Shown here in pieces: positions 46,240 to 57,041 of a stretch of DNA of 64,000 bases (the stretch's first letter is position 1; the number at the start of each line of letters is the position of its first letter). The translations under genes and the position numbers were made by a program. Below the pieces are notes generated by a model. That model was not told the DNA's origin, did no database searches, and saw nothing but the letters and a program-made list of their open reading frames with translations. The stretch is from the NCBI RefSeq assembly GCF_963082655.1, contig NC_081552.1, forward strand, positions 72,730,707-72,794,706, in the 5' to 3' direction. The DNA comes from Stomoxys calcitrans (Eukaryota > Arthropoda > Insecta > Diptera > Muscidae).

Positions 46240-47755
46240 AAAAAAACAACTCCTCAAGGAGGAGTTTTATCTCCTCTATTGTACCATTCCGTGATTCTGA
46301 GGTCGTCGAGAGGGAGAAGGTGAAGGTGTTTGCTTGCGCCAATGACGTCGTTACCATGGCGTGTGACCGTTTCCTCTCTACTATTATGCATCTCGTTCAG
46401 GAAGCTTTGGGAAAACAGTCCGTATGCGTGAAGGTCAACTGGCTTGGCATAAATCCCAAAAAGACTGAGCTGGTCCTTTTCACCAGAAGCAGAATGTTGG
46501 GCGTTTTTGGTGGAGCTGGATGCGAAGGAATTTCGGAGGCCAAATACTTGAGCGTGATTCTTAACCAGAAACTAAGTTGGAGAAGATACGTCGAAGAAAG
46601 GATCAAAAGGGACTGAATGCGCTCTACTCCTGTGGCAACTCGTTCGACCAATTGTCACCTTTGGTTGTCTGGTGTGGCACAGGCTCTGGACAACTATGCC
46701 CTTTGCAGGATGATCGAGAAAGTACAGGGTACCGCGGCAGTGCTCATTTCTGGGGCAAGGAGAAGTGCCCCGAGAGATGCGGTGGATGCCATTCTCGATC
46801 TTATGCCTTTGCAACTATATGTTAACTGTGTGGCAACAAAGATCGCCATGAGATTGAGGGAGTCAGGTACATGGCGCTCCTCAGGTACATGACTCTCCAT
46901 TGTTCTGTTCTGCGGAGAGATGGTGTTGCCGCGTGGCGCCATGCTATATGCTGCAGATCGCATATAGCATGGCGCCAGATTATATACCAGGGGAGTCCTT
47001 CCTTGTTGATGGGTTGGAAGACATTTTCCCGAAAAGGGATCTATGGGTTGGGGAAACCCACCCTTCCCGGAACCTCTGTATTCACATATGTGTCTTAATT
47101 GGATGGGGGCACTAATGCTGGAGTTTTTAATTGAATTCCTTGTAATTCCTTGCTCTTGCGCCGGGCCGCGTTAGGTCAAAACTGGTTAGAGTACGCAAAG
47201 ATCGTCTTCGAACTATTGGAAAGGCAGTCAGGCTCTGCTGGGTGCCAGGCCATCAAGCTGTGGCAGGGTACGAAACGGCAGACGGTCTGGTCAGGAATGG
47301 ATCGTTGTTTGCCGCAGATCTTGCCAAATAATCAATGAGACCTCCACTGTACGAGCTTTTTGGTGGGGTGGACACCTTCTACCGTGACTGCGCGAATAAG
47401 GCGTAGGCCGGTGCTGTAGGTTTTCGGCTGTCAAAGAGTTTGTGGCCGAGTATTTCGCTAAACAGGACGTCTCTTATCCTGGGGCTGAGAAAGCATGACT
47501 TAGAACTGCTGATTAGAGTCCTGACCGAATTAGAGACCTGCAACATCAGTTCTTTGAGGGCGCGTTGAGTGCATGGAGAGGCAGACTTCTGCAAGATGTG
47601 CGATGACGTGGAGGAGTTGGAGAGGGTCGAGCATCTTTTGTGTCACTGCCCGGCAATTGCAAGGAGAAGACACAGGATAGTGAGTGGACTCCTCTTTTCT
47701 CTGGAATTATGTAGAGACCATAAGTGGCTGACGGAACTATACTCTTGATTGTGAT
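46240..47755 (+). pseudogene. I-type LINE fragment, RT to zinc-knuckle tail
   Basis: The plus strand gives TPQGGVLSPLLYH, an altered active-site region (FACANDVVTMACD in place of YADD), WLGINPKKTELVLFTRSRML, KYLSVILNQKLSWRRYVEER, then in another frame GTAAVLISGARRSAPRDAVD and ILDLMPLQLYV. An RNase H remnant and a CKMCDDVEELERVEHLLCHC tail follow (about 47590-47655). Multiple frameshifts. A perfect 18-base hairpin at 46934-46977 interrupts it. Confidence 0.8.
46934..46977. repeat. Perfect 18-bp hairpin within LINE fragment
   Basis: TGGCGCCATGCTATATGC at 46934-46951, an 8-base loop, then the exact reverse complement at 46960-46977. Confidence 0.92.
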
Positions 47756-47789
47756 TTATTATCTTATGCGTTTTTTTTTCGTTTTTATG

Positions 47790-48437
47790 TCGACCACCAT
47801 AGGATGGAGGGTGTTCTGACTTCCAGTATCAGTGCCGAGTATGGTCCGCATCCGTCTATAGACTGATATAGTCTACATACAAACCGATCCCCTGATTTGA
47901 CTTATTGAGCTTCTAGAAAGCTCAGTTTTCATCCGATTTGGAACAAGGACTTATGTTCTGCTTTCCTACATCATTTCCGAGTATGATCTAAATCGGTCTT
48001 TAAACTTATATAGCCCACATACAAACCGATTCCCGTATATGACTTCTTGAGCACCTTAAAACTTCAGCTGTCATTTGATTTGGCTGTAACTAAGCACGAG
48101 GACTGCTGTTCTGCTTAATTGCCGAGTATGATCCGAATCGGTCATAAAACTGGTATACCCCCCATATAAACCGATCTCCAGATTTACCACCTTGAACTTC
48201 TAGATGCCTCAATTTTGACCTGATTTGGATAAAATTTGGCACCAAGATATATTATAGGTATAACCCGAATCAGTCTATATACTACTTGAGACCATAGCAG
48301 CCGCAACCAATTCCAAATTTCATTGTTGTAAAATTATTTAAATACAAACTAAGTCAATAAAGGCAAATTTTTAGCGGAATCCATGGTGGTGGGTACCCAA
48401 GATTCGACCCGGTTGAACTTAGCACGTTTTTGCTTGT
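47790..48437 (+). mobile_element. DINE-1/Helentron-like element, short and lacking the 5' microsatellite
   Basis: Begins CGACCACCATAGGATGGAGGG and ends CCATGGTGGTGGGTACCCAA, then ATTCGACCCGGTTGAACTTA and CACGTTTTTGCTTGT. Interior landmarks (CTACATACAAACCGATCCC and variants) recur about 142-145 bases apart. The GATCTAGCCATGTCCGTC block is missing, so the 5' third is deleted. Confidence 0.75.
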
Positions 48438-48654
48438 ACTGTCCTTATTTGATGACTTGTATCATTCCGTGGTGTATGTTTATAAAATGTTTAACCTTCT
48501 TCTTCTCTTCTGCTTTCTTCTAGAGTGAGCACAATGTACATAAGGTTTTCCATTGAAACGGCCGAAGTTGCTAGTCACGTGATCTCCAACCTAGCCTAGC
48601 CTTAGATGGCTTTTTTTGGACAGAATTCTTTAAAATCCAGAATAACTTGCGTTC

Positions 48655-48762
48655 GTCAACGAGACAGGGACCGTCTTGACGGACACAATGAGTGAGAATT
48701 ATGTTCTAACCAACGACAGCAAGCGGTAGCCATCTTAGTTTTAGGATTTGGCCACATTGTCT
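48655..48762 (-). pseudogene. Short I-type LINE fragment
   Basis: GACAGGGACCGTCTTGACGG, then ATTATGTTCTAACCAACGACAGC, aligns with 57345-57432 of the LINE on the minus strand (GACAGGGGCCTGTCATGACGG, TTCTAGCCAAAGACAGC). It is cut by the RTE LINE that follows. Confidence 0.6.
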
Positions 48763-48764
48763 TT

Positions 48765-51240
48765 GAGAGTACAGAATACCCAAAACAAAAATAAAGGAAT
48801 AGTAAAAACGGGCCACCCTAATGTTGACGACCCACGCAAACGAAGAAAGGACCATGATTTGCGAATTTGCATCTGGAATGTCCGAACTCTGTATAGAGAA
48901 AGTGCGGTATACGCGCTGGCGGATGTATTAGAGAAGTACAAGGCTGATCTTACCGCCTTGATATTAAAATTGTTTTGGGAGATTTTAATGAGAAGATAAG
49001 AAAGGAAGACATCTTTGGTCCAACAGTCGCAAAGTTTAGCCTCCACCAGATAACGTCCAGTAATGGGTTGAGGCTGATAGATTTCGCCGCGGCAAAAAAA
49101 TGGTAGTTAGTAGCACCAGATTTCAACATAAAAATATTCACAAAGCCACATAGCTGCCACCAGGTCAAAACACGAGGAACCAAATTGATCAAGATGTGAT
49201 AGATGGAAGGCAATTATCCAGATGTACGATCGATCGGTGGACCGAATAAAGATTCGGATCATAACCTTTTTGCACAAAGGTTCGCATCCATTTGAACTAT
49301 GCGAGGAAATACGATCTGACACTGCACGGAAGCTTGACATACTCCACTCGACTGACCCAACTGTTTGATGAAAGCACTCCTTGTTCCGATGTTATAATGG
49401 CGCAGTGGCAAACCATTGCCCAACCCATGGAAAATGCTGCGAAATCCGTATTTGGGTAACTGAAGCATCCCATGGTACGACCAAGAGTGACGAGATGCGA
49501 CTGAAGCCAAGAATGTGACATATAGAGCAATCCTGCAATGAAGGAGAGGTTTCGGGAGAATAAGAGAGAGGACAAACGTCTATTCCGCAGAAAGAAAAAA
49601 GAATGAAAAGACGTGAGTGTGAGCGAATTGAGATGTACAGCAGTCAGAATGAAGTCCGGAAATTCTGCCAAAGAATTAAACAACAAACCGATGGCTTTGG
49701 TGCAGGCATATCCTCCTGCAGAGACAAAGAAGGAAATCTGCTAATTGACACAGATACCATGCTGATGATATGGAAAGAGTATTTTACCCAACTGCTAGTG
49801 TGCGACGTTGGCGGCGAAGAGGATACCGCAGAACCAATCAATGATGATGGTATGGAATGTTAACCTCCTAGTCAGAATGAGGTCCAACTAGCAGTGACCC
49901 GATAGAAGAACAAAAGGGTAGCAGGAGCCGACGGGTTACCCGCTGAACTGGAGGCGACACGTTGATAAGTTGTATGCATCAGCCTGTCCGCGCATTCTGG
50001 CTAGAAGAACGCATACCCGATGATCGAAACCTCAGCATACTATGTCCCGTACTACAGAGGAACAAGTCTCCTCCCCATCGCATACAAGATTCTCTCGAGC
50101 GTACTGTGTGAAAGCCTAAAACCTAAAGTCAATGCGCCAAATCTTGGAAAAGACCCAAGTAGGGCAAAACCACTTTCGATACCCCTTTACGTTCAAAGGT
50201 ATTTCAAGCCATGTCTGAGTTTGGTATCCCTGTAAAATTCCGCGCGTTACTCAGTAAGAATAGGAAAGAATCTCTCCGAACCATTTAATAACAAATGAGG
50301 TTTCATACAAGGAGACTTTAATATCCCGCTGGAGAAGATTATACGAGATGCAGATGTGAATAGATATGGCACACTAATCACAAGAGAACACATGTCGGTC
50401 GATCACCGGAAGTAGTAACTGCAGCCTTTGAAAGAATCGAAAGAGATTCAGCGAAAATGGGTCTGGCAGTAAATGGAGATAAGATGGTTTCAGCTCCCAA
50501 AACACCCTGTACAACCGAGCAGATAAAGAAAATGGAGAAAGTTGGGAGCCACAACCTGGAGATAGCCAGCAACTTTTTCCACCTCGACACCGCCGTAACC
50601 GAAACGAATGATACCGGTTTTGAAATAAAGCGAAGAATAATACTGGGAAATAGTTGCTTCTCTGAATTAAGTAAGCAGTTTAGAAACAAGGCCACCTCCC
50701 ATAATACGAAGATATACACTATACAAGTCAATAATACTACCCGTGTTGTTATATGGTTCTGCGACATGGGTACTTGTGAAAGCAGACGAGGCAGTGCTTG
50801 GAGTGTTTGAGAGAAAGATTCTTCGTAAAATATATGGACCAGTTTGCGTTAATGGAGAATATAGGTGTCGTATGAACCACGAACTGTATGAGCTGTATGA
50901 CGACGATGACATAGTTACACCTATCAAAATACAACGTTGGCTAGGTCATGCTGTCAGATTGGATGAAGAAGCTCCAGCAAAGAAGTCTTTTGAAGGCAAA
51001 CACGGTGATACACGCAAACCGGGACGACCAAAAGTCCGATGGAAAGATCAAGTGGTGGGAGACACCTAAAAACTTGGTATTAGAGATTTTAGGATGAAAA
51101 TCGGAAATCGGCGGATATCGAACAGAGAGCCTCAGTGAGAGATCGGGAGGCACCAGCTTTTGCACAAATACTGAGTGCCTGCGATGATGGATATGGCAAG
51201 GCGAGTTATTGGCGCCTTTAAATAACCAATGGCCAACCTG
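48765..51240 (+). mobile_element. RTE-type LINE copy 2, degenerate
   Basis: The plus strand carries the same protein as 12360-14863: DLRICIWNVRTLYRESAVYA (about 48857), a 3'-shortened endonuclease, then RECERIEMYSSQNEVRKFCQ, and CDVGGEEDTAEPINDDGMEC, a segment missing from copy 1. Further on come KILSSVLCESLKPKVN, MGLAVNGDKM, VFERKILRKIYGPVCVNGEY and RWLGHAVRLDEEAP-like sequence, ending GRPKVRWKDQVVGDT at 51064. It has many stops, frameshifts and deletions, including loss of the FADD active-site region near 50395. The last part (51203-51240) contains a block also found in the 5' region of copy 1. Confidence 0.87.
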
Positions 51241-51519
51241 TTCCCGCGGCGTTCTGTCGTTTGGACCGGAACGAACTTGCTCACCAACAGGAGCTTGACG
51301 AGGATCTCCACCTCTATATGAAAATGTGGCTACAACAACAAATAGACGTTATATTTTAACACACAAAAAACAATAAATGACCCTTTTGTGGAAAGTGTGA
51401 CAATATTATCAATTTAAGATATAAAAGGAAAATAGTTGGAATAAATGGTTGTAGCAGCCCGCTTTGTTTTTTTTTTTTTTGTTAAGGTGAATCATATGAA
51501 AGGAAATGTAATTGTTTTA

Positions 51520-52030
51520 CAAACAAAAGATCGGACTACATTTTGATATAGCTGCGATATAAACCGACTTCCGATTTAAGTTCTTGGGACCATAGAAGCA
51601 CGTTTACTATTCGATTTCGCTGAAATTTCATAAAGTGGGATATGCTAGGCCCTTTGACATTCGTGTTCAATGTGGCGCAGATCGGTCTATATTAAGATAT
51701 AACTGTCATATAAACCGATTACTCGATTTAAGGCCTTAGACCTATAAAAGGCGCATTTATTGCCCGATTTCGCTGAAATTTCGCATAGTGAGCCCTGTTA
51801 AGCTCTTCGATATACTTGCCCTATGTGGTTCAGATCGGTCTATATTTGGGTGTAGCTGCCATATACATATACCGATCTCCCGATCTAAATTCTTAGGCCC
51901 ATAAAAGGTGCATTTTTTAACCGACGAATTTGGAACAATGAGTTGTGTTAGACCCTTCCTGAATATGGTGGAGATCGGCCTATATTTAGATAAAGCTGCA
52001 AATGGGTTCATAAATGATGAATTTTTCATC
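51520..52030 (+). mobile_element. DINE-like minisatellite fragment
   Basis: Array units only (TTTTGATATAGCTGCGATAT, AAACCGA...). Landmarks at 51551, 51702, 51855 and 51995 give spacings of 151, 153 and 140. Neither the TATACCC start nor the CGGCCCGGCCG hairpin end is present. Confidence 0.7.
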
Positions 52031-52055
52031 GTATTATGAAGAATGGTGGTTAATA

Positions 52056-52126
52056 CAAGGGTTGTCTTTTATATTTCGGGATTGGACAACCCTTATGTTG
52101 CAATCTGCCAACTGATAGCTGACGCG
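52056..52126 (+). mobile_element. Mariner B 5'-end fragment
   Basis: CAAGGGTTGTCTTTTATATT, CGGGATTGGACAACCCTTAT and GCAATCTGCCAACTGATAGC match 40054-40124. It breaks off into a different repeat. Confidence 0.8.
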
Positions 52127-52294
52127 TTCACCCCCTCCCGATATCAAAAAATTATATAGCCTATGCTTCCTTCCAGACCAACCTACACGATCTGTGAGAA
52201 TTTCAAGGTAATCGATTCAGCCGTTTTTGAGTCTATACGGAACAAACAAACGAACAGCTATACAAACAAATAAATACACATTGAATTTTATATA
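52127..52294 (+). repeat. 3' end of an interspersed repeat (AGCCGTTTTTGAGTCTATACGG type)
   Basis: Contains TGTGAGAATTTCAAGGTAAT, TTCAGCCGTTTTTGAGTC, ACGGAACAAACAAACGAAC and ends in a TATATATA tail, a pattern common at 3' ends of insect interspersed repeats, perhaps the family that opens at 44564. A 597-bp element is inserted in the TA tail. Confidence 0.5.
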
Positions 52295-52891
52295 TAGGGT
52301 GATTTTTTTGAGGTTAGGATTTTCATGCATTAGTATTTGACAGATCACGTGGGATTTCAGACATGGTGTCAAAGAGAAAGATGCTCAGTATGCTTTGACA
52401 TTTCATCATGAATAGACTTACTAACGAGCAACGCTTGCAAATCATTGAATTTTATTACCAAAATCAGTGTTCGGTTCGAAATGTGTTCATTCACCGTAAC
52501 GTTGCGTCCAACAGCATCTTTGAAAAAATACGGTCCAATGATTCCACCAGCGTACAAACCACACCAAACAGTGCATTTTTCGGGATGCATGGGCAGTTCT
52601 TGAACGGCTTCTGGTTGCTCTTCACTCCAAATGCGGCAATTTTGCTTATTTACGTAGCCATTCAACCAGAAATGAGCCTCATCGCTGAACGGTGAATGAA
52701 CACATTTCGAACCGAACACTGATTTTGGTAATAAAATTCAATGATTTGCAAGCGTTGCTCGTTAGTAAGTCTATTCATGATGAAATGTCAAAGCATACTG
52801 AGCATCTTTCTCTTTGACACCATGTCTGAAATCCCACGTGATCTGTCAAATACTAATGCATGAAAATCCTAACCTCAAAAAAATCACCCTT
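52295..52891 (-). mobile_element. 597-bp Tc1/mariner-type derivative, copy 2 (inverted)
   Basis: TA at 52293-52294 and 52892-52893. Same length and 203-base arms as copy 1, but the 191-base centre is reversed, so the transposase piece reads on the minus strand. The first two bases differ (TAGGGTG). Confidence 0.92.
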
Positions 52892-52944
52892 TATAAGAGA
52901 TATGTACTGTAATTCATCGTTTTTATTTACAAACAACATTATTT

Positions 52945-53170
52945 CATGTTGCATGCAGCTACTAAAACTCACTTTTTCATTCGTAGTTGCAAGAAAAAAT
53001 TCGCCCATTATGTCACCCTGTTACGCAAAGAAAGTTTCATTTCGTTCCGAAAATTTCACTGGCAGGTACGCAGCTCAAATGATATTTTCTTTGCGTAACA
53101 GGGTGACATAATATGCATTGGTGAATGTCTTGCGACTACGAATGAAAATGCATGCAACATACAACAACGT
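52945..53170. repeat. Foldback element with about 85-bp imperfect arms
   Basis: A perfect 27-base pair of inverted sequences (53007-53033 with 53086-53112; core TGTCACCCTGTTACGC) extends outward through TTTCATTCGTAGTTGCAAG / CTTGCGACTACGAATGAAA and TGTTGCATGCA / TGCATGCAACA. The spacer is about 52 bases. An unpaired half-copy (TTTGCGTAACAGGGTGACAT) lies at 53558-53600 and a diverged one near 54408-54450. Confidence 0.8.
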
Positions 53171-53339
53171 AAACAAAGAATAAATCTAAAAAGAGAGCAA
53201 ATTGACATTCTCAATGCCAAGTACTGCCAAAAAAATTGTATGTCTGATGATCGCTTGGCTTAACCATATTCAGTAGATCTTGAGCATATATGTACATAAT
53301 CCAAAAATAATTAAAATTCGCCCAAAATTACAAATCGAT

Positions 53340-54720
53340 GTTGTCGCTATCTTGTATTCTGCACAACTATTTTTCAGTGGCGACATAAATGTCATAGTTG
53401 CAACCAAAAAATTCGTGCATATTCAGCTTTAGCGAAGTATGAACCTTTGGCGAAATTTTCGTTACCATAAGAAATGCATTGACATATCCAAAACGAAATT
53501 TTCGTTATTGAACGTTTCACCGTTATTGAACGTTTCACTTGCAGGTACGCAGATGATATGAAATTTTCTTTGCGTAACAGGGTGACATAATAGGCATTGG
53601 TGATTCTACACATCTAAAGGGTGATTTTTTTGAGGTTAGGATTTTCATGCATTAGTATTTGACAGATCACGTGGGATTTCAGACATGGTGTCAAAGAGAA
53701 AGATGCTCAGTATGCTTTGACATTTCATCATGAATAGACTTACTAACGAGCAACGCTTGCAAATCATTGAATTTTATTACCAAAATCAGTGTTCGGTTCG
53801 AAATGTGTTCATTCACCGTTCAGCGATGAGGCTCATTTCTGGTTGAATGGCTACGTAAATAAGCAAAATTGCCGCATTTGGAGTGAAGAGCAACCAGAAG
53901 CCGTTCAAGAACTGCCCATGCATCCCGAAAAATGCACTGTTTGGTGTGGTTTGTACGCTGGTGGAATCATTGGACCGTAATTTTTCAAAGATGCTGTTGG
54001 ACGCAACGTTACGGTGAATGAACACATTTCGAACCGAATACTGATTTTGGTAATAAAATTCAATGATTTGCAAGCGTTGCTCGTTAGTAAGTCTATTCAT
54101 GATGAAATGTTAAAGCATACTGAGCATCTTTCTCTTTGACACCATGTCTGAAATCCCACGTGATCTGTCAAATACTAATGCATGAAAATCCTAACCTCAA
54201 AAAAATCACCCTATATTTTTCAGTGGCGACATAAATGTATTGGTTGCAGCAGAAAATTTAATTCGTACAATTAAAAATATGTTCAACGTAGGCTTTCTTT
54301 ACCACTCACTTGCCATGATACAAAAAAAATCTGATTTCAATGTCAAAAATAATCAAAGCAATTTTCGCTACCGATACCGTTACCGAAATTTTCGGTTGCT
54401 CAAATGAAATTTTCTTGCGTAATAGGGTAACCCAATAGACATTGGAGAATTTTTCTTGCAATTACTAATGACAATGTATGTTTTGACAGCCCCATGCAAC
54501 ATGGAATTAAGTTATTTGCAATTAAAAACCATTAATTTTAGTATATATGTGCTTTGTTAGCAAAAATTACTAAAATTCGCCCAAAATTATAAATAGATGT
54601 TTGTCGCCATTTTGTATTCTACACAACTATTTTTTAGTCGCGACATAAATGTCTTGGCTGCAACCGTAAATTTCGCTAGAGGTGCATACTCAGCTTAAAG
54701 AAATTTGGTTTTCTGAATAT
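53340..54720 (+). repeat. Cluster of related repeat units, one split by a 597-bp element
   Basis: The block GTATTCTGCACAACTATTTTT followed by AGTGGCGACATAAATGTC and GTTGCAACC occurs at about 53353. It occurs again, split by the inserted element, at 53604-53616 plus 54214-54255, and at 54613-54670. Units end in the GCGTAACAGGGTGACATAAT motif. They look like a diverged local duplication of an unclassified element. Confidence 0.65.
53617..54213 (+). mobile_element. 597-bp Tc1/mariner-type derivative, copy 3
   Basis: TA at 53615-53616 and 54214-54215. Same structure and orientation as copy 1. A TAA stop replaces TAT after GGIIGP, and the last base differs (CACCCTA). The flanks are two halves of a repeat whose unsplit form is nearby, so the empty site can be inferred. 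Confidence 0.92.
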
Positions 54721-55044
54721 ACGAGTATACTCATGGCTTATCCTAACGATAAACCTTAATCGGCAGATGGTTGCTTATCTTTCCGATAAATACATCTGTG
54801 TTTTGTTTACCAGTGTGTTCGCGTACAATTTGTCGATACAAATTTGCAAAAGAGTAAGGATAAAGGGTTAAAAAACAACGAAAGGAAATTTTCAATCTTT
54901 CATTTACAAAACTTTCCAAATGTTTTTCGCTCTCACAATCTCTTTTACTAAAAAACGAACGACTTTCCGTAAAAGCTAATGCAAATTTTTGAGTGCGCAG
55001 GTTTATCACTACAATAAATTTGTTCCGGTTAGCTAACACGAACT

Positions 55045-55405
55045 ACTAAAAATGCGCATGCACCGAATTGTGTCTGTCAGAATAATAAACGGTGGCGCGC
55101 CAAAATTGCGGTTTCGCTTTGCATTTTATCAACATAGTATAATTATATCATCGTTTTTTCTCAAGCATAGTATACCATCGTTTCTTCTCAAATAATCAAA
55201 GCAATTTAATTGACACCCATATGCGTATGGCGTATGCAATAAGGCAAAATATTTGGCTCATTTATGCTACAGCTTTTTAAGTGTTGCCAATGATATGTGA
55301 ATGAAATAAAAACCGGGGAATCAATTTATGCATCGCACGAATTTATTAGGATTCGTATTCGCAAACTTCCTTGAAAATCGTAACAGGCCTGATAATCTAC
55401 GACTA
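55045..55405 (+). repeat. Unclassified dispersed repeat (partner at 63440-63845)
   Basis: Shared in order with 63440-63845: ACCGAATTGTGTCTGTCAGAA; the GCTTTGCATTTTATCA region; TGTAATTGACACAAATATACG or variants; TATGGCGTATGCAAT; AGTGTTGCCAA; and GCATCGCACGAATT. No coding capacity or clear termini. Confidence 0.7.
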
Positions 55406-55604
55406 ATTGGAAGAAGTTTTGCTCAAGAATACATTGGTCCACTCCTAGCTTCGGATTGACAAGATAGTTTCAAACAGGCACAGAATTCTGAAATCTGGCA
55501 CAATTGATAAGTCCCCGCGTAATAAAAGGATTCAAATATTGGCAGATACGAACGTTTAGTTTTTCTGTTGATACTATTTGGTACTTGATTATACATATTA
55601 AATA

Positions 55605-56942
55605 TTTTTATACCCTCCACCGTAAGATGGGGGGTATACTAATTTCGTCATTCTGATTGTAACTACTCGAAATATTCGTCTGAGACCCCATAAAGTATAT
55701 ATATTCTTGATCGTCGTGACATTTTATGTCGATCTAGCCATGTCCGTCCGTCTGTCCGTCCGTCCGTCCGTCTGTCTGTCGAAAGCACGCTAACTTCCGA
55801 AGGAGTAAAGCTAGCCGCTTGAAATTTTGCACAAATACTTCTTATTAGTGTAGGTCGGTTGGTATTGTAAATGGGCCATATCGGTCCATGTTTTGATATA
55901 GCTGCCATGTAAACTGATCTTGGGTCTTGACTTCTTGAGCCTCTAGAGTGCGCAATTCTTATCCGATTGGGATGAAATTTTGCACGACGTGTTTTCTTAT
56001 GATATCTAACAACTGTGCCTAGTATGGTTCAAATCAGTTTATAACCTGATATAGCTGCCATATAAACCGATCTTGGGTCTTGACTTCTTGAGCCTTTAGA
56101 GTGCGCAATTCTTAACCGATTGGAATGAAATTTTGCACGACGTGTTTTGTTATGATATCCAACAACTGTGCCAAGTATGGTTCAAATTGGTTCATAACCT
56201 GATATAGCTGCCATATAAACCGATCTTAGGTCTTGACTTCTTGAGCCTCTAGAGTGCGCAATTCTTATCCGATTGGAATGAAATTTTGCGCGACGTGTTT
56301 CGTTATGATATCCAACAACTGTGCCAAGTATGGTTCAAATCGGTCCATAACCTTATATAGCTGTCATATAAACCGATCTTGGGTCTTGACTTCTTGAGCT
56401 TCTAGAGGGCGCAATTCTTATCCAATTTGAATGAATTTTGGCACGTAGTATTTTGTTATGATATCCAACAACTGTGCCAAATATGGTTCAAATCGGTTCA
56501 TTACCTGATATAGCTGTCATATAAACAGATCTGGGGACTTGACTTCTTGAGCCTCTAGAGGTCGCAATTATTATCCGATTTGCCTGAAATTTTGCACGAC
56601 GGATTCTCTCATGACCATTAACATACGTGTTTATTATGGTCAGAATCGGTCTATAGCCCGATACAGCTCCCATATAAATCGATCTCTCTATTTTATTCTT
56701 GAGCCCACAAAGAGCGTAATTCTTATTCGAATTGGCTGACATTTTACACAGGTCTCCAAAATAAATATAATTTAACTGTGGTCCAAACCGGACCATATCT
56801 TAATATCGCAGAGCAAATCTTTTCTTATATCCTTTTTTTTTGCCTAAGAAGAGATGCCGGGAAAAGAACTCGACAAATGCGATCCATGGTGGAGGGTATA
56901 TAAGATTCGGCCCGGCCGAACTTAGCACGCTTTTACTTGTTT
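55605..56942 (+). mobile_element. DINE-1/Helentron-like element with 153-bp array
   Basis: Nearly the same as 14862-16222: TTTTTATACCCTCCACCGTAAG start, GATCTAGCCATGTCCGTCCG with GTCC repeats, end CCATGGTGGAGGGTATATAAG, hairpin TTCGGCCCGGCCGAA and CTTTTACTTGTT. Array landmarks at 55904, 56057, 56210, 56363, 56516 and 56669, exactly 153 bases apart. The two copies appear closely related. Confidence 0.9.
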
Positions 56943-57041
56943 TAAACTGTTATGTGTAGTTCATCACTGCATACATACAAAAAATAAAAACCTAAATTTT
57001 ACCGATTAAACATGGTATTGACTTATAATAATTTTTGAAGC

